A program made the translations under genes and the position numbers. 64,000 bases of DNA from Channallabes apus. Taxonomy: Eukaryota > Chordata > Actinopteri > Siluriformes > Clariidae. Location of the stretch: positions 12,728,565 to 12,792,564 of the forward strand of contig CM060113.1 of NCBI GenBank assembly GCA_030522415.1, written 5' to 3'. The notes below the pieces were generated by a model, which had not been told where the DNA came from, did not search any database, and saw nothing but the letters and a program-made list of their open reading frames with translations. Of the stretch, positions 54,903 through 64,000 are shown one piece after another. Position 1 is the first letter of the stretch; each line of letters starts with the position of its first letter.

Positions 54903-56321
54903 ATGAATGAAACCCTCGTATGTGATCTGGAAGATCAGTATGTGGATGCGTGTCTTGCTGCTTCTGACAGTACTCAAGTGATATATGCTCAAAACATACA
55001 GAAGATAAAAGCTTTTGATGATCTGTTCTATACTTCTGTGATAGTGAATGATGGATTCCGCTTGAGAGGAATGCTTGACACAGGTTCCATGTCTTGTACA
55101 TTAAGTGAGGCAGCTGAACAGAAGCTATTAGACTATAACACTGTTTTGGACAAGAAGCCGCTTCCTGAGAATATCATTCTCGTCGGTGTCGGGGGCCGAA
55201 CGGCTAAACCAAAATGTTTGTATGAAGTCCGTATGATTGTGTATGGTGTCCACTGCCGTGTTCCACTTCTTGTCGTCCCAGGACAATATGATGATTTGAT
55301 TCTTGGAATCAATTTGATTAAGCACATTGTGAGTCAAATGAAGAACACTGATGAGTATTGGGATTTCATTTCGCAAAAAGCTACTCAGTTATCGCCTGAA
55401 GGTGAGCATTTCTTGGATGTGATGTCACACGTCACATGCTGGAGACATGATGAAATTCCCAGTAAGATTGGAACAGTGAAGCTTCAACAAGCTGTGACTC
55501 TTGCTGCTAGACAAGAACATTTAGTGTGGGGACGATTACCCAGTAACACACCATTGTCTCTTGGCAGTACCGTTCTGGTGGAGCCAACAACCTCCAAGAC
55601 CATGCCGAAAAACATAATGGTGGCTCGTGTGATAACATCTATGTGGGGTGATAGATGGGTCCCCATGAAAGTAACCAATTTGTCAGATCAACCGGTCACA
55701 TTAAGGAAGAATCGGAAACTGGCAGACGTTTCGCCTTGTGTGGCTGTAGAGGACTTTCCTGTTCTTCAAGGCACTGGAAAAATTGAAGAGGTTCAGCCTG
55801 AGATTCAGTCTGTTGCAAATAGTGCTTCCAAGTTACGGCTGCAAGATGTTGGGCTGAGTGACATTGACGTCAATTCATGTAAAGTCACAGAAGCATCCAA
55901 AGAGAAACTTGTGCATTTATTAGTGGAGTACAATGATGTGTGCTCTAAACATCCTCTAGATTGCGGCGAAGCTAAGAGCTTTGAACACTGTATTCGTCTT
56001 ACAGATGAGAGACCTTTCAGACTCCCTTATCGTAGGATACCTCCGGCACACTATTTGAAGCTGCGCCAAGTATTAACTGAAATGGAGGAACAGGGAATAA
56101 TTAGAAAATCTGTCAGCGAATATGCATCGCCGTTGGTACTTGCATGGAAAAAAGATGGAAGTCTTCGTGTCTGTACAGACTTTAGATGGCTTAACGCAAG
56201 AACACTAAGAGATGCTCACCCGCTCCCTCATCAGTCTGACTGTTTGGCTGCCTTAGGTGGCAATAATTACTTTAGCACAATGGACTTGACCTCCGGTTTC
56301 TACAATCTGCCAATGAGGTAA
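54903..56321 (+). pseudogene. Pol, first part: protease and RT N-terminus, ends in a nonsense codon
   Basis: First ATG at 54903, though the frame is open from about 54885. Residues about 57-60 hold LDTGS, the aspartic protease active site, with LILGINLI farther on. The RT starts near residue 365 (PYRRIPPAHYLKLRQVL, GIIRKSVSEYASPLVL, KKDGSLRVCTDFRWLN, YFSTMDLTSGFYNLP). The frame stops at 56319-56321 inside the RT, and the next part continues in the same frame after it. It is the only internal stop up to 59195. Confidence 0.85.
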
Positions 56322-56354
56322 CAAGACAAAAAGTATACAGCTTTCATTACTCCT

Positions 56355-59195
56355 ATGGGGCTACATGAATATAATCGCATGCCACAAGGTCTGTGCAATA
56401 GTCCGGCTTCATTTATGAGGATGATGCTTAGCATTTTTGGCGACATGAACTTTGATAGCTTACTATGCTATTTGGACGATTTACTTGTGTTTGCACCAAC
56501 AGAGGAAGAGGCTTTGAGCCGCTTGGAAGTTGTTTTTCACCGTCTTAGAGCACACTGCCTTAAGTTGAGCCCTAAGAAGTGCCATTTCTTGCGTGATTCA
56601 GTGCAATTCTTGGGTCATAACATTTCTGGAAACGGCATCTCTGTTGATTCCTCAAAGGTGGATGCTATTTCCAAGATGTCCAAGTTGCAGCTTATGGAAG
56701 ATGATGGCTGTACTCCATCTGCAAAAAGGATAAAGTCATTCTTGGGAATGATTTTTTATTACCAACACTTCATCCCTAATTGTTCTGCTATCGCAAAGCC
56801 TCTCTTTGCTTTAACTGCGGGTCAAAAAAGACGTGGTAAAATGAGAACTGGAAATCGTGCTGGCACTTTTCGAAAGTTGAGTCCTTCAGACTGGGTAGAG
56901 GAGTGTGACGCTGCTTTCGACATGCTTAAGGATAAGTTACTGAACTGCGCTGTTCTGGCACACCCTGATTTCTCAAAGCCACTGATTCTCTCCATTGACG
57001 CATCTCTAGATGGGCTTGGCGCCGTGCTTTCCCAAGTTCCAGCGGAGGAAGAAATAGCACGACCCATTGCCTTTGCCAGTAAGACATTGAGTGCATCACA
57101 GAAAAAGTATCCTGCTCACAGGCTCGAGTTCTTGGCATTAAAGTGGAGTGTGTGTGAAAAGTTCAGCCACTGGCTCAAAGGGCACACCTTTACAGTTTGG
57201 ACTGACAACAATCCACTTACTTACATCATGTCTAAGCCAAAACTTGATGCCTGTGAACCAAGGTGGGTCTCAAAATTAGCCCCTTACTCCTTCGACATCA
57301 AACATATCGCAGGAACAAAGAATGTGGTGGCTGATACTTTAAGCAGAGATCCATTTGCAAGAACAGTCAGTCACAGACTCATGCACGAGAGTTACACACA
57401 TTTACTTACCGAAGCAGACGCCTTTAAGGAAGATGGTATTCAAGATGTGTTTCGCTTGAAGGTCGAGTGTCACAAGCTTGGAGATTGTAAGGAACATCTA
57501 ATGAGCCATGTGCAAGCATATGACTCTTTTGCCCTTAAGGCTTTTTGTCAAGTGCAGAATGACTGGGAAACAGCGGCATACAATCGTGCTGTTCAGTTAG
57601 GGCAGTCAGTTCAGCAGATAGCAGCTGCTAACCAAGTTTCTTTGCTCGGATTTACTCATAATGAGCTTCAGAAGAGTCAGGAAAAGGACACTACAATCTC
57701 AAAGGTTCTGCCTTTTGTGATTCGTAAAAGACGACCTTCTAGACGAGAGAGAGTTAAGTTTGACTGCAAAGCTTTAGCACTTATTAAGCAGTGGGACTGT
57801 TTAAGCATGCAAGACGGAATTCTGTACAGAGTGACTAAGGATCCAGTGAGCAGACAGAAACGTCATCAGTTTGTCTTGCCTCACAGTATGATGGAAAAGG
57901 CCTTAGGTGGTCTTCATGATCTTGCCGGTCATCAAGGGCAGGCTAGAACAGTTCACTTGGCGAGACAGCGTTTTTTTTGGCCAAAGATGGAACGCGAGAT
58001 CAGAGACTATGTCAAATGTTGCAGGAGGTGCATTCTGGCAAAAACACCTGAGCCAGCTGCCCGAGCTCCACTGGAAAGCATTCATACTTCTGCACCTATG
58101 GAGTTGGTTAGTCTTGACTTTTGGAGTGCAGAAGACAACAAACAGCGTTCAGTGGATGTGTTGGTCTTGACGGATCACTTCACTAAGCTCGCACATGCAT
58201 TTCCTTGCGTCAACCAAACTGCCAAGCAAGTTGCTCGAAAGTTGTGGGATCACGTGTTCTGCGTCTATGGGTTTCCTGAGCGGATCCACACAGATCAAGG
58301 CACAAATTTCGAGAGTGAACTTATTTCTGAACTGTTGGCACTTGCTGGGGTCTCCAAATCCCGCACGACCGCCTATCACCCTATGGGCAATGGCATCACA
58401 GAACGGTTTAACCGTACGTTGGGAAATATGCTGCGCTCTTTGCCTCTGAGGTCACAAAACAAGTGGCCGCAACAAATACAGACACCGACTTTTGCTTACA
58501 ATTCAACAGTGCATGAGACTACCGGTTATGCGCCATTTCAGCTTATGTTCGGACGTATACCACGATTGCCTGTAGGTGTGATGTTTAAACAGGTTTTGAG
58601 AGATCCTGTAACAGTTGACTACAGTAGTTATGCTGCTACTTTGATGTCACATTTACATGAAGCAGCCGACATTGCTCAAGAACATGCTGTGCAAGAACAA
58701 ATGAAACAGACAAAGATGTATAACCGCAAAGTTAAAGGTGTACATTTGAATTGTGGAGACAGAGTCCTTATCGCCAATAAAGGAGAAAGAGGCAAACATA
58801 AGCTAGCAGATAAATGGGAATCGACTGTCTATACCATTGTTGACAATGATCCCAAGACACACATCTACAGGGTTGAAGATGAAAAAGGGTTGACTAAAGT
58901 GGTTCATCGTAACATGCTTTTGGACATTAGTTTCCTACCAGTGACACTTCCTGAGGAGAACTCTGGGGGATCGTCATTTGATGGATGTTCAGATGATTCA
59001 GAGTGTGAGAGTCTGATATTAGATTCACCTGATTGCTCGGAAGATGTGAACCCTGGAAAAGAAACAGGTTCTTACTCATCAACCGTGAATGATTCAGGGA
59101 CTGTAATGTCTGAGGTTGAACAGACGCAACAAGGAGTAGTGAGTGACACTTTCTGTGTCGATTCGATCCAGACAATCCAAACCAGATACTCCTGA
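56355..59195 (+). pseudogene. Pol, second part: RT core, RNase H, integrase
   Basis: Same frame as 54903-56321. RT catalytic YLDD at about 56469; RNase H with LILSIDASLDGLGAVLSQ and VWTDNNPLTYI; integrase zinc-binding HHCC (HDLAGHQ ... CCRRC); catalytic core with SLDFW, HTDQGTNFES and GNGITERFNR (the D, D, E set); then YAPFQLMFGRIPRLP and a C-terminal domain. The order RT-RNase H-integrase is Ty3/gypsy. After 59165 the acidic C-terminal tail seems to carry on in another frame (59168-59486), where a basic TTRAGRVVRKVNRL segment lies, so a frameshift is likely there too. Confidence 0.85.
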
Positions 59196-59726
59196 ATGAG
59201 TTTAAAGGCCAGAGCGATTCCGATATTCTTAGTCCATCTGTGGATCCGGAATTGCCTAATTCTGGTAGTGACAATGCAGTCATGGAAGATGAGTCAATAA
59301 CATGTCGTGACCAAGGCAAAGTTACTACTAGGGCAGGTAGAGTAGTACGGAAAGTCAACCGCCTTATTGAAACGATGGCTCAGAGACCTTTTATGAAGAA
59401 TAATTTGTCTAACAATTTTCTAAAGAAATCTCAGTCTGTTTTGAATTTGTTTAGATTTTTCTTAATTCATTTTCTTTATTATTGATTTGAAAAATCACTC
59501 ATCGTGAGTTGTGTGCACATGACACAATGGAAATTAGAATTATGTGAAATGTTAATTGTGGTATGGTGTACTTGGCAACATACTTTACTAAGGGGCATTG
59601 AGGCTTGATCACCCTCAATTATTCTCTGTATCTGTTTGAACAGATAGCTTTCAATTGCTGTAACTTTGTATTCACGTGTTATGATTGTGTCAATTTCTTT
59701 ATGCACATTCAGAATTTTGGTGAAAT

Positions 59727-59739
59727 TAGGGGAGGTGAA
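59727..59739 (+). other. Polypurine tract
   Basis: TTAGGGGAGGTGAA is directly in front of the 3' LTR, as expected for plus-strand priming. Confidence 0.7.
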
Positions 59740-60153
59740 TGTAGCAGATATTATATTTACATTTAATTTCACCTAAAATCTCTCTTTTGTTATTCATTCT
59801 TGTATATTTTGCGTATTTTACACTGTGGAGATGATTATTTTATTGCTAATTTCTTTTTATGTTATTGCTTTGCACTTAAATGCTAAAATGTTCACTTGTG
59901 CTTGTGACTGCTAAAAATGGGACACTGCCCCTTTAAGAGTTGCAGTTTCTTCCGGTTCTGGCTGCTCTCCTTCAGTTCGTGGTAAGCGTGGCTGGAGAGA
60001 GGTCATTTAAAAGCAAATGTGAAAGCCATGGATTGAAGATTTTTCATTTATTTGTTTTTATTCACTATAAAAAAGAGTGGCTTGTGGAACATTCGTTGTC
60101 CGGTTTCCTTAAATGCACAACACAACGCAGAGCTTGGGGACAAACCGGTTACA
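59740..60153 (+). repeat. 3' LTR
   Basis: 414 bases. Differs from the 5' LTR by a 7-base gap in the A-rich tract and about five substitutions. Confidence 0.9.
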
Positions 60154-60256
60154 TGTGTAATGAATCTAAAATATATGAAAGTCTAATGTTTATCAGTACA
60201 TTGCAGAAAATAATTAACTTTATCACAATATGCTAATTTTTTGAGAAGGACCTGTA

Positions 60257-61790
60257 CAGTGGCTTGCAAAAGTATTCGGCCCCTTGAACTTTTCCACATT
60301 TTGTCACATTACAGCCACAAACATGAATCAATTTTATTGGAATTCCACGTGAAAGACACGTGAGAAGTGGAACGAAAATCATACATGATTCCAAGCATTT
60401 TTTTACAAATAAATAACTGCAAAGTGGGGTGTGCGTAATTATTCAGCCCCCTTTGGTCTGAGTGCAGTGAGTTGCCCATAGACATTGCCTGATGAGTGCT
60501 AATGACTAAATAGGGTGCACCTGTGTGTAATCTAATGTCAGTACAAATACAGCTGCTCTATGACGGCCTCAGAGGTTGTCTAAGGGAATATTGGGAGCAA
60601 CAATACCATGAAGTCCAAAGAACACACCAAACAGGATAGGGATAAAGGCTACAAAAATATTTCCAAAGCCTTGAACATCCCATGGAGCACTGTTCAAGCG
60701 ATCATTCAGAAATGGAAGGAGTATGGCACAACTGTAAACCTACCAAGACAAGGCCGTCCATCTAAACTCACAGGCCGAACAAGGAAAGCGCTGATCAGAA
60801 ATGCAGCCAAGAGGCCCATGGTGAGACTGGACGAGCTGCAGAGATCTACAGCTCAGGTGGAGGAATCTGTCCATAGGACAACTATTAATCGTGCACTGCA
60901 CAAAGTTGGCCTTTATGGAAGAGTGGCAAGAAGAAAGCCATTGTTAACAGAAACCCATAAGAAGTTCCGTTTGCACAGCAAACATGTGGAAGAAGGTGCT
61001 CTGGTCAGATGAGACCAAAATGGAACTTTTTGGCCAAAATGCAAAACGCTATGTGTGGTGGAAAACTAACACTGCACATCACTCTGAACACACCATCCCC
61101 ACTGTCAAATATGGTGGTGGCAGCATCATGCTCTGGGGGTGCTTCTCTTCAGCAGGGACAGGGAAGCTGGTCAGAGTTGATGGGAAGATGGATGGAGCCA
61201 AATACAGGGCAATCTTGAAGAAAACCTCTTGGAGTCTGCAAAAGACTTGAGACTGGGGCGGAGGTTCACCTTCCAGCAGGACAACGACCCTAAACATAAA
61301 GCCAGGGCAACAATGGAATGGTTTAAAACAAAACATATCCATGTGTTAGAATGGCCCAGTCAAAGTCCAAATCTAAATCCAATCGAGAATCTGTGGCAAG
61401 ATCTGAAAACTGGTGTTCACAAACGCTGTCCATCTAATCTGACTGAGCTGGAGCTGTTTTGCAAAGAATAATGGGCAAGGATTTCAGTCTCTAGATGTGC
61501 AAAGCTGGTAGAGACATACCCTAAAAGACTGGCAGCTGTAATTGCAGCAAAAGGTGGTTCTACAAAGTATTTACTCAGGGGGCTGAATAATTACGCACAC
61601 CCACCTTTTCAGTTATTTATTTGTAAAAAATGTTTGGAATCATGTATGATTTTCGTTCCACTTCTCACGTGTACACCACTTTATATTGGTCTTTCACGTG
61701 GAATTCCAATAAAATTGATTCATGTTTGTGGCTGTAATGTGACGAAATGTGGAAAAGTTCAAGTGGGCCGAATACTTTTGCAAGCCACTG
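60257..61790 (+). mobile_element. Tc1-like transposon abutting another Tc1 end
   Basis: Ends are CAGTGGCTTGCAAAAGTATT and its inverse, with TA at 60255-60256 and 61791-61792. TIRs are about 160-200 bases. The left TA is the flanking TA of the Tc1 copy that ends at 60254. Confidence 0.9.
60608..61625 (+). pseudogene. Tc1-like transposase with frameshifts
   Basis: Starts MKSKEHTKQDRDKGYKNISK with a helix-turn-helix (NISKALNIPWSTVQAII), then GRPSKLTGRTRKAL, GLYGRVARRKPLL. After a frame change: [15 protein letters not shown] (first Asp), [14 protein letters not shown]. After another change back: [13 protein letters not shown] (second Asp), [13 protein letters not shown] (Glu). A stop lies at 61469 and the end AAKGGSTKY follows. 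All DDE positions are present but the frame is broken at about 60990, 61215 and 61469. Confidence 0.85.
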
Positions 61791-61852
61791 TATATAATCA
61801 TTAATGCAACTTTGACACTGAAATCCCCAAATGCGAGCTACCAAATACTTAC

Positions 61853-61972
61853 ATTTTGTGATGTGGGAGTCATTCCTCCAAGGGCCTCCACTGCCAGCAG
61901 CAAGGTCCGCACTTTTGTAGCAACTTTTCTAACTCTTTCGTTGCCCATCATCAATGCAAACTCAAACAACAC
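61853..61972 (-). CDS. Middle exon of the BEN-like gene
   Basis: On the minus strand a TACATATAG acceptor opens VLFEFALMMGNERVRKVATK, VRTLLLAVEALGGMTPTSQN, closed by a GTAAGT donor. The frame is open for 40 codons and joins in frame to the exon at 62133. No domain is known to me; it looks helical. The exon nearest in the same direction is the BEN core at 51256, with the inserted transposons between. Confidence 0.6.
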
Positions 61973-62132
61973 CTATATGTAAAACAGATGAATGATTACA
62001 CCACCAAAATATGTTTTATATTAACTAATGTTACAATTACATATGTATGTTTTTAAGCATAAATAATACACAATTCTTAATAACCAATCATTTAAGCTTA
62101 AATACTGCATATCAATTTACATAAATACTCAC

Positions 62133-62275
62133 ATATTGACCATTTGTCAGACAAGGGTACTTTTTTGTGATAGCTGAGATGCCCCCCTCTGAACATTTGA
62201 CCATTCTATCCTGCCTAGTGCTTTTCAGCAGTGCCTTTACAGTATATGGAAGGGGCTCTGTCCACTCTTCTGCTT
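62133..62275 (-). CDS. Middle exon of the BEN-like gene
   Basis: On the minus strand the frame EAEEWTEPLPYTVKALLKST, RQDRMVKCSEGGISAITKKY, PCLTNGQY ends at a GTGAGT donor (62127-62132). Joined to 61972 it keeps the frame. The 5' boundary is uncertain: a stop lies in this frame near 62283, and other frames upstream are also open to about 62390. The EGGIS..YP segment is like a stretch known from several fish proteins with SAM or CIDE-N domains. Confidence 0.5.
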
Positions 62276-62577
62276 CTCACACTCTTTCCCCAGTTCAACA
62301 TGTCTCGCCACATCCTCTGCGGAAACGACCTCTGGCTGTTGATTCGCAAACTCAAGCGGCCTGAAACATCTTTCTTGGTAGGTGGATTTTGTTGGAGCTG
62401 CCAGGCTAAGGCTGTGACTTTTTTTTTGAGCGCACAGCGATTGTGCCTTATTTTTTGAGATAGGCTCTTGTTGAAGGCAAACTGAAATCAGGAGAATTTT
62501 ATAAGTGGGCAGATAATTACTTAATGATTAAGTAAGCAAATGCTTATTTAATGCTATCCTTAGATTTTTTTTCTTAC

Positions 62578-62898
62578 TGGTAATCATAATGTAAATCACT
62601 TGGAGAGCCTGCATCACTTGGTGTATTTTGGTGTTCTTGGTGTATTGGGGCATTCTTGTCTAGCTGTGGCTGTGCTAGTGGTAGGCAGTGATTCTGGCAA
62701 TGTCTGTAATGGACTCTGGGTAGGCGTGGATGGCATCTTTGTTGCTGCTGTCCAAGTCTAGTAGGAGAAGCAGGGTGGAACCACTCAGCTCAGGTGAGAG
62801 AAGAATTTCATCTTCATCAATCACAGTCCCATCTTCTTCCAACACTACTGTCAGGTCGATGATGTGGGTGCATGGTAGGAGGACAAGCTTTTGGGCAC
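62578..62898 (-). pseudogene. CIDE-N-like exon of the BEN-like gene
   Basis: On the minus strand a TTGATTTTAG acceptor opens AQKLVLLPCTHIIDLTVVLE and EDGTVIDEDEILLSPE, LSGSTLLLLLD. VLEEDGTxxDxE followed by L..STLLLLL is the typical second half of a CIDE-N (CAD/PB1-like) domain, a protein-interaction fold. The first frame stops in ITAYH; a shifted frame then carries APIHQEHQNTPSDAGSPSDL to a GTAAGA donor at 62572-62577. So one frameshift is likely, or an exon end is misjudged. Confidence 0.55.
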
Positions 62899-63006
62899 CT
62901 AAAATCAAGTACAGCATTAACATTAATTACAATGAATATTAATATATCAAAATTGTAAGTAAAAAATTAATTGAAATGCATGAATAATAAATAATATTGG
63001 ACTCAC

Positions 63007-63172
63007 CTTTCTCCTTCAAATCATTTAATGATGATGCTGCAACGGGGGTCATTTTTGTGACTTCTAACATAGTGTTTCTGAAATTATTCAAATAAATGGG
63101 TAGAGTAACCACATAAGTTACACTGAAAAGTTCCTTCTTCCATTCTTTCAAATTCAATGGAACATATATATT
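63007..63172 (-). CDS. CIDE-N-like first half, exon of the BEN-like gene
   Basis: On the minus strand a CACTTGCAG acceptor opens NIYVPLNLKEWKKELFSVTY, VVTLPIYLNNFRNTMLEVTK, MTPVAASSLNDLKEKG, with a GTGAGT donor at 63001-63006. The frame is open and its last codon joins in phase with the exon at 62898 to give LKEKGAQKL, as in CIDE-N domains (SLxELLxKGxxKL). An earlier first exon is expected between here and 63720 but I cannot place it. Confidence 0.55.
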
Positions 63173-63589
63173 CTGCAAGTGAATGTTAGTGTTTACGGTC
63201 AGAACTCCTCAGTGCATATATATTATACATGGTGATGGTGTTGCATTTATGACAAATTATATCTGTACATCAAATACTATAGCCTGTTTATATGATTTTT
63301 TACAAATTAACGTTTGCAATTGCCTGTCATGCTTCGAAACCTACGTTAACTACATACATAGATTCACAATCAAGCTAACCGCGTCCGTTAGAATCTAACT
63401 GCCACAGAACATTCTAGAATATTACCTCAGTGCTCACCTTGTAATATCACACACAAATGTTCTCTGTATGAAACACAACTTCAGCAGACCGCAAATATAA
63501 ACTAATTTTAGCCCCCCGTAGAGCCGGCCTCGGTCATAGCTGATGCTGCAGCTTCCCGTCCACATACCAGAAAATTTCGGATGATAAAG
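63173..63589. other. Probable 5' region of the BEN-like gene
   Basis: A GC-richer stretch at 63500-63560 could be a promoter or first exon for the minus-strand gene. No start codon can be fixed. Confidence 0.3.
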
Positions 63590-63722
63590 ATACGTTGTAT
63601 AGACATCGTATAGATGTAAAAACGATGTATCATTTAACAGCTCAAACAGGCGATCTACAGACGATCAAAATACGACTATAAAAAAACGAACACGATGTTC
63701 ACCAGATGATACGATCTTTAGC
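63590..63722. repeat. Right subterminal region with AGACGAT/GATCGTAT words
   Basis: Repeated short words: CATCGTATAG, GATGTAAAAACGATG, CTACAGACGATC, GATACGATC, AGACGTCTCC. It mirrors the left subterminal region in style. Confidence 0.5.
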
Positions 63723-63755
63723 AGACGTCTCCGCGACATACCTGTGCTATCTGGG
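63723..63755 (-). repeat. Right TIR of the candidate element
   Basis: Inverse of 48211-48243 with five adjacent mismatches. Followed by TA and block Z'. Confidence 0.8.
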
Positions 63756-63870
63756 TAGTGATTGTTGCAGACAATTACACTATTTTTGGGGAAGTTCTCC
63801 CTCAACGTGTCATAGCCGATAACTGCCCCTGTGATCTGCTGGGTATGGCGGAGCGTCGACTGCTGAAAGT
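63756..63870. repeat. Block Z', partner of 40336-40513
   Basis: TAGTGATTGTTGCAGACA, TTTTTGGGGAAG, AGCCGATAACTGC and GCGTCGACTGCTGA are shared with 40.38-40.52 kb; one part is inverted relative to the other. Confidence 0.7.
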
Positions 63871-64000
63871 AAAGTAAAGTAGCGTCACAAACACACTCAA
63901 ACTCTCCGTGGCTGCACACACAAACACCCCCCCGTGCACAAACACACGATTTATAGATAAAATGCAGACATAAACACCCCCCCCCCCCAGGAAAACAACA
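63871..64000. other. Window end with C-rich tract
   Basis: (CA)-rich sequence and a run of about 14 C at 63976-63989. Nothing else is recognised. Confidence 0.4.

Larger units (their letters stand above)
52743..60153 (+). mobile_element. Ty3/gypsy-like LTR retrotransposon
   Basis: LTRs 52743-53163 and 59740-60153 start TGTAGCAGAT and end CCGGTTACA. TGTG at 52739-52742 and 60154-60157 is the target duplication in the Tc1 TIR. The order is LTR, tRNA primer site, gag, protease-RT-RNase H-integrase, purine tract, LTR. No envelope gene is seen. The LTRs differ at about five bases plus a short indel, which is little, so the insertion is young. Breaks are limited to pol. Confidence 0.9.
51407..60254 (-). 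mobile_element. Tc1-like transposon (copy 2), split by SINE and LTR element
   Basis: The Tc1 parts are 51407-51611, 51786-52742 and 60158-60254. They match 28993-30389 closely. A SINE fragment lies at 51612-51774 and an LTR retrotransposon at 52743-60153. The end CAGGTCCTTCTC is met at 60254 (inverse); the left end reads CAAGTCCTTCTC. Confidence 0.9.
48211..63755. mobile_element. Candidate 15.5-kb TIR element carrying a BEN-like gene
   Basis: Left TIR 48211-48243 and right TIR 63723-63755 match at 28 of 33 positions: 13 identical (CCCAGATAGCACA), 5 different, 15 identical (GTCGCGGAGACGTCT). TA lies outside both. The left flank (TTTTAATGGTTA) and right flank (TAGTGATTGTTGCAG) are joined in an uninterrupted relative at 40505-40530, in reverse. 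Both subterminal regions repeat AGACGTC and AGACGAT words. Inside is a minus-strand exon series from 63172 to 49149. Nested insertions account for much of the length. I know no named superfamily with these ends. Confidence 0.65.

Noticed and set aside
59240..59486. A separate small gene or envelope after pol
   Set aside because: The peptide looks like the basic tail of pol in another frame; no signal peptide or membrane segment of an envelope is seen.
63050..63150. A C2H2 zinc finger on the minus strand (C-X2-C-X12-H-X4-H spacing)
   Set aside because: The spacing is right, but that frame has stop codons. The neighbouring frame is open across the whole exon and joins in phase to the next exon as a CIDE-N-like segment.

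Overview
The window reads as nuclear DNA of a ray-finned fish. It holds Tc1-like transposons with long inverted repeats, a Rex3 element with its (GATG)n tail, Rex1/CR1-type and L2-like LINEs, DIRS1-like tyrosine-recombinase retroelements, hAT MITEs and tRNA-derived SINEs, all usual in teleosts. Exons are short and bounded by ordinary GT-AG signals. A catfish-like genome is my guess from the SINE and LINE types, not something I can prove. There are no bacterial-style operons, rRNAs, functional tRNAs or CRISPR arrays. Most open frames are transposon remnants or antisense shadows.

Layout. 0.25-4.9 kb: a decayed DIRS1-like element on the minus strand, with inverted ends and a tandemly duplicated recombinase region. 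5.0-5.6 kb: a hAT MITE. 6.1-9.0 kb: an L2-like LINE that keeps ORF1 and the endonuclease, lost the RT and carries a SINE. 10.4-15.1 kb: two C-type lectin exons on the minus strand, one split by a Rex1-like LINE. 18.3-21.0 kb: two Rex3 copies, the first with a twin-priming inversion. 24.4-27.9 kb: a near-complete Rex1-like LINE. 29.0-40 kb: three long-TIR Tc1 transposons, AT and GT microsatellites and local duplications. 40.3-48.2 kb: a large, broken inverted duplication holding a second DIRS fragment and several MITE-like repeats.

48.2-63.8 kb is the most interesting part. A 15.5-kb block is bounded by 33-bp inverted repeats that start CCCAGATAGCACA. Its flanks share a TA and rejoin into a sequence that survives unbroken, in inverted orientation, near 40.51 kb, so an empty site exists in this same window. 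Nearly the whole block is one minus-strand exon series. It starts near the right end with a CIDE-N-like segment, continues with unknown middle exons and a BEN-like domain, and ends in a short last exon near the left end. The same last exon lies intact next to another copy of the end sequence at 40.7 kb. This looks like a large TIR element that either encodes or has captured a BEN-domain gene. Later insertions opened its introns: two Tc1 elements, a young Ty3/gypsy-like LTR retrotransposon inside one of them, SINEs and MITEs. A second, weaker candidate of the same kind (27.9-45.3 kb) shares the terminal 11 bases and also contains a BEN-like exon.

No gene here is clearly intact. The lectin exons, the BEN-gene exons and all transposases show breaks. 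The freshest element is the LTR retrotransposon: its LTRs are nearly identical, gag is open, and pol has a single internal stop before the catalytic motif.
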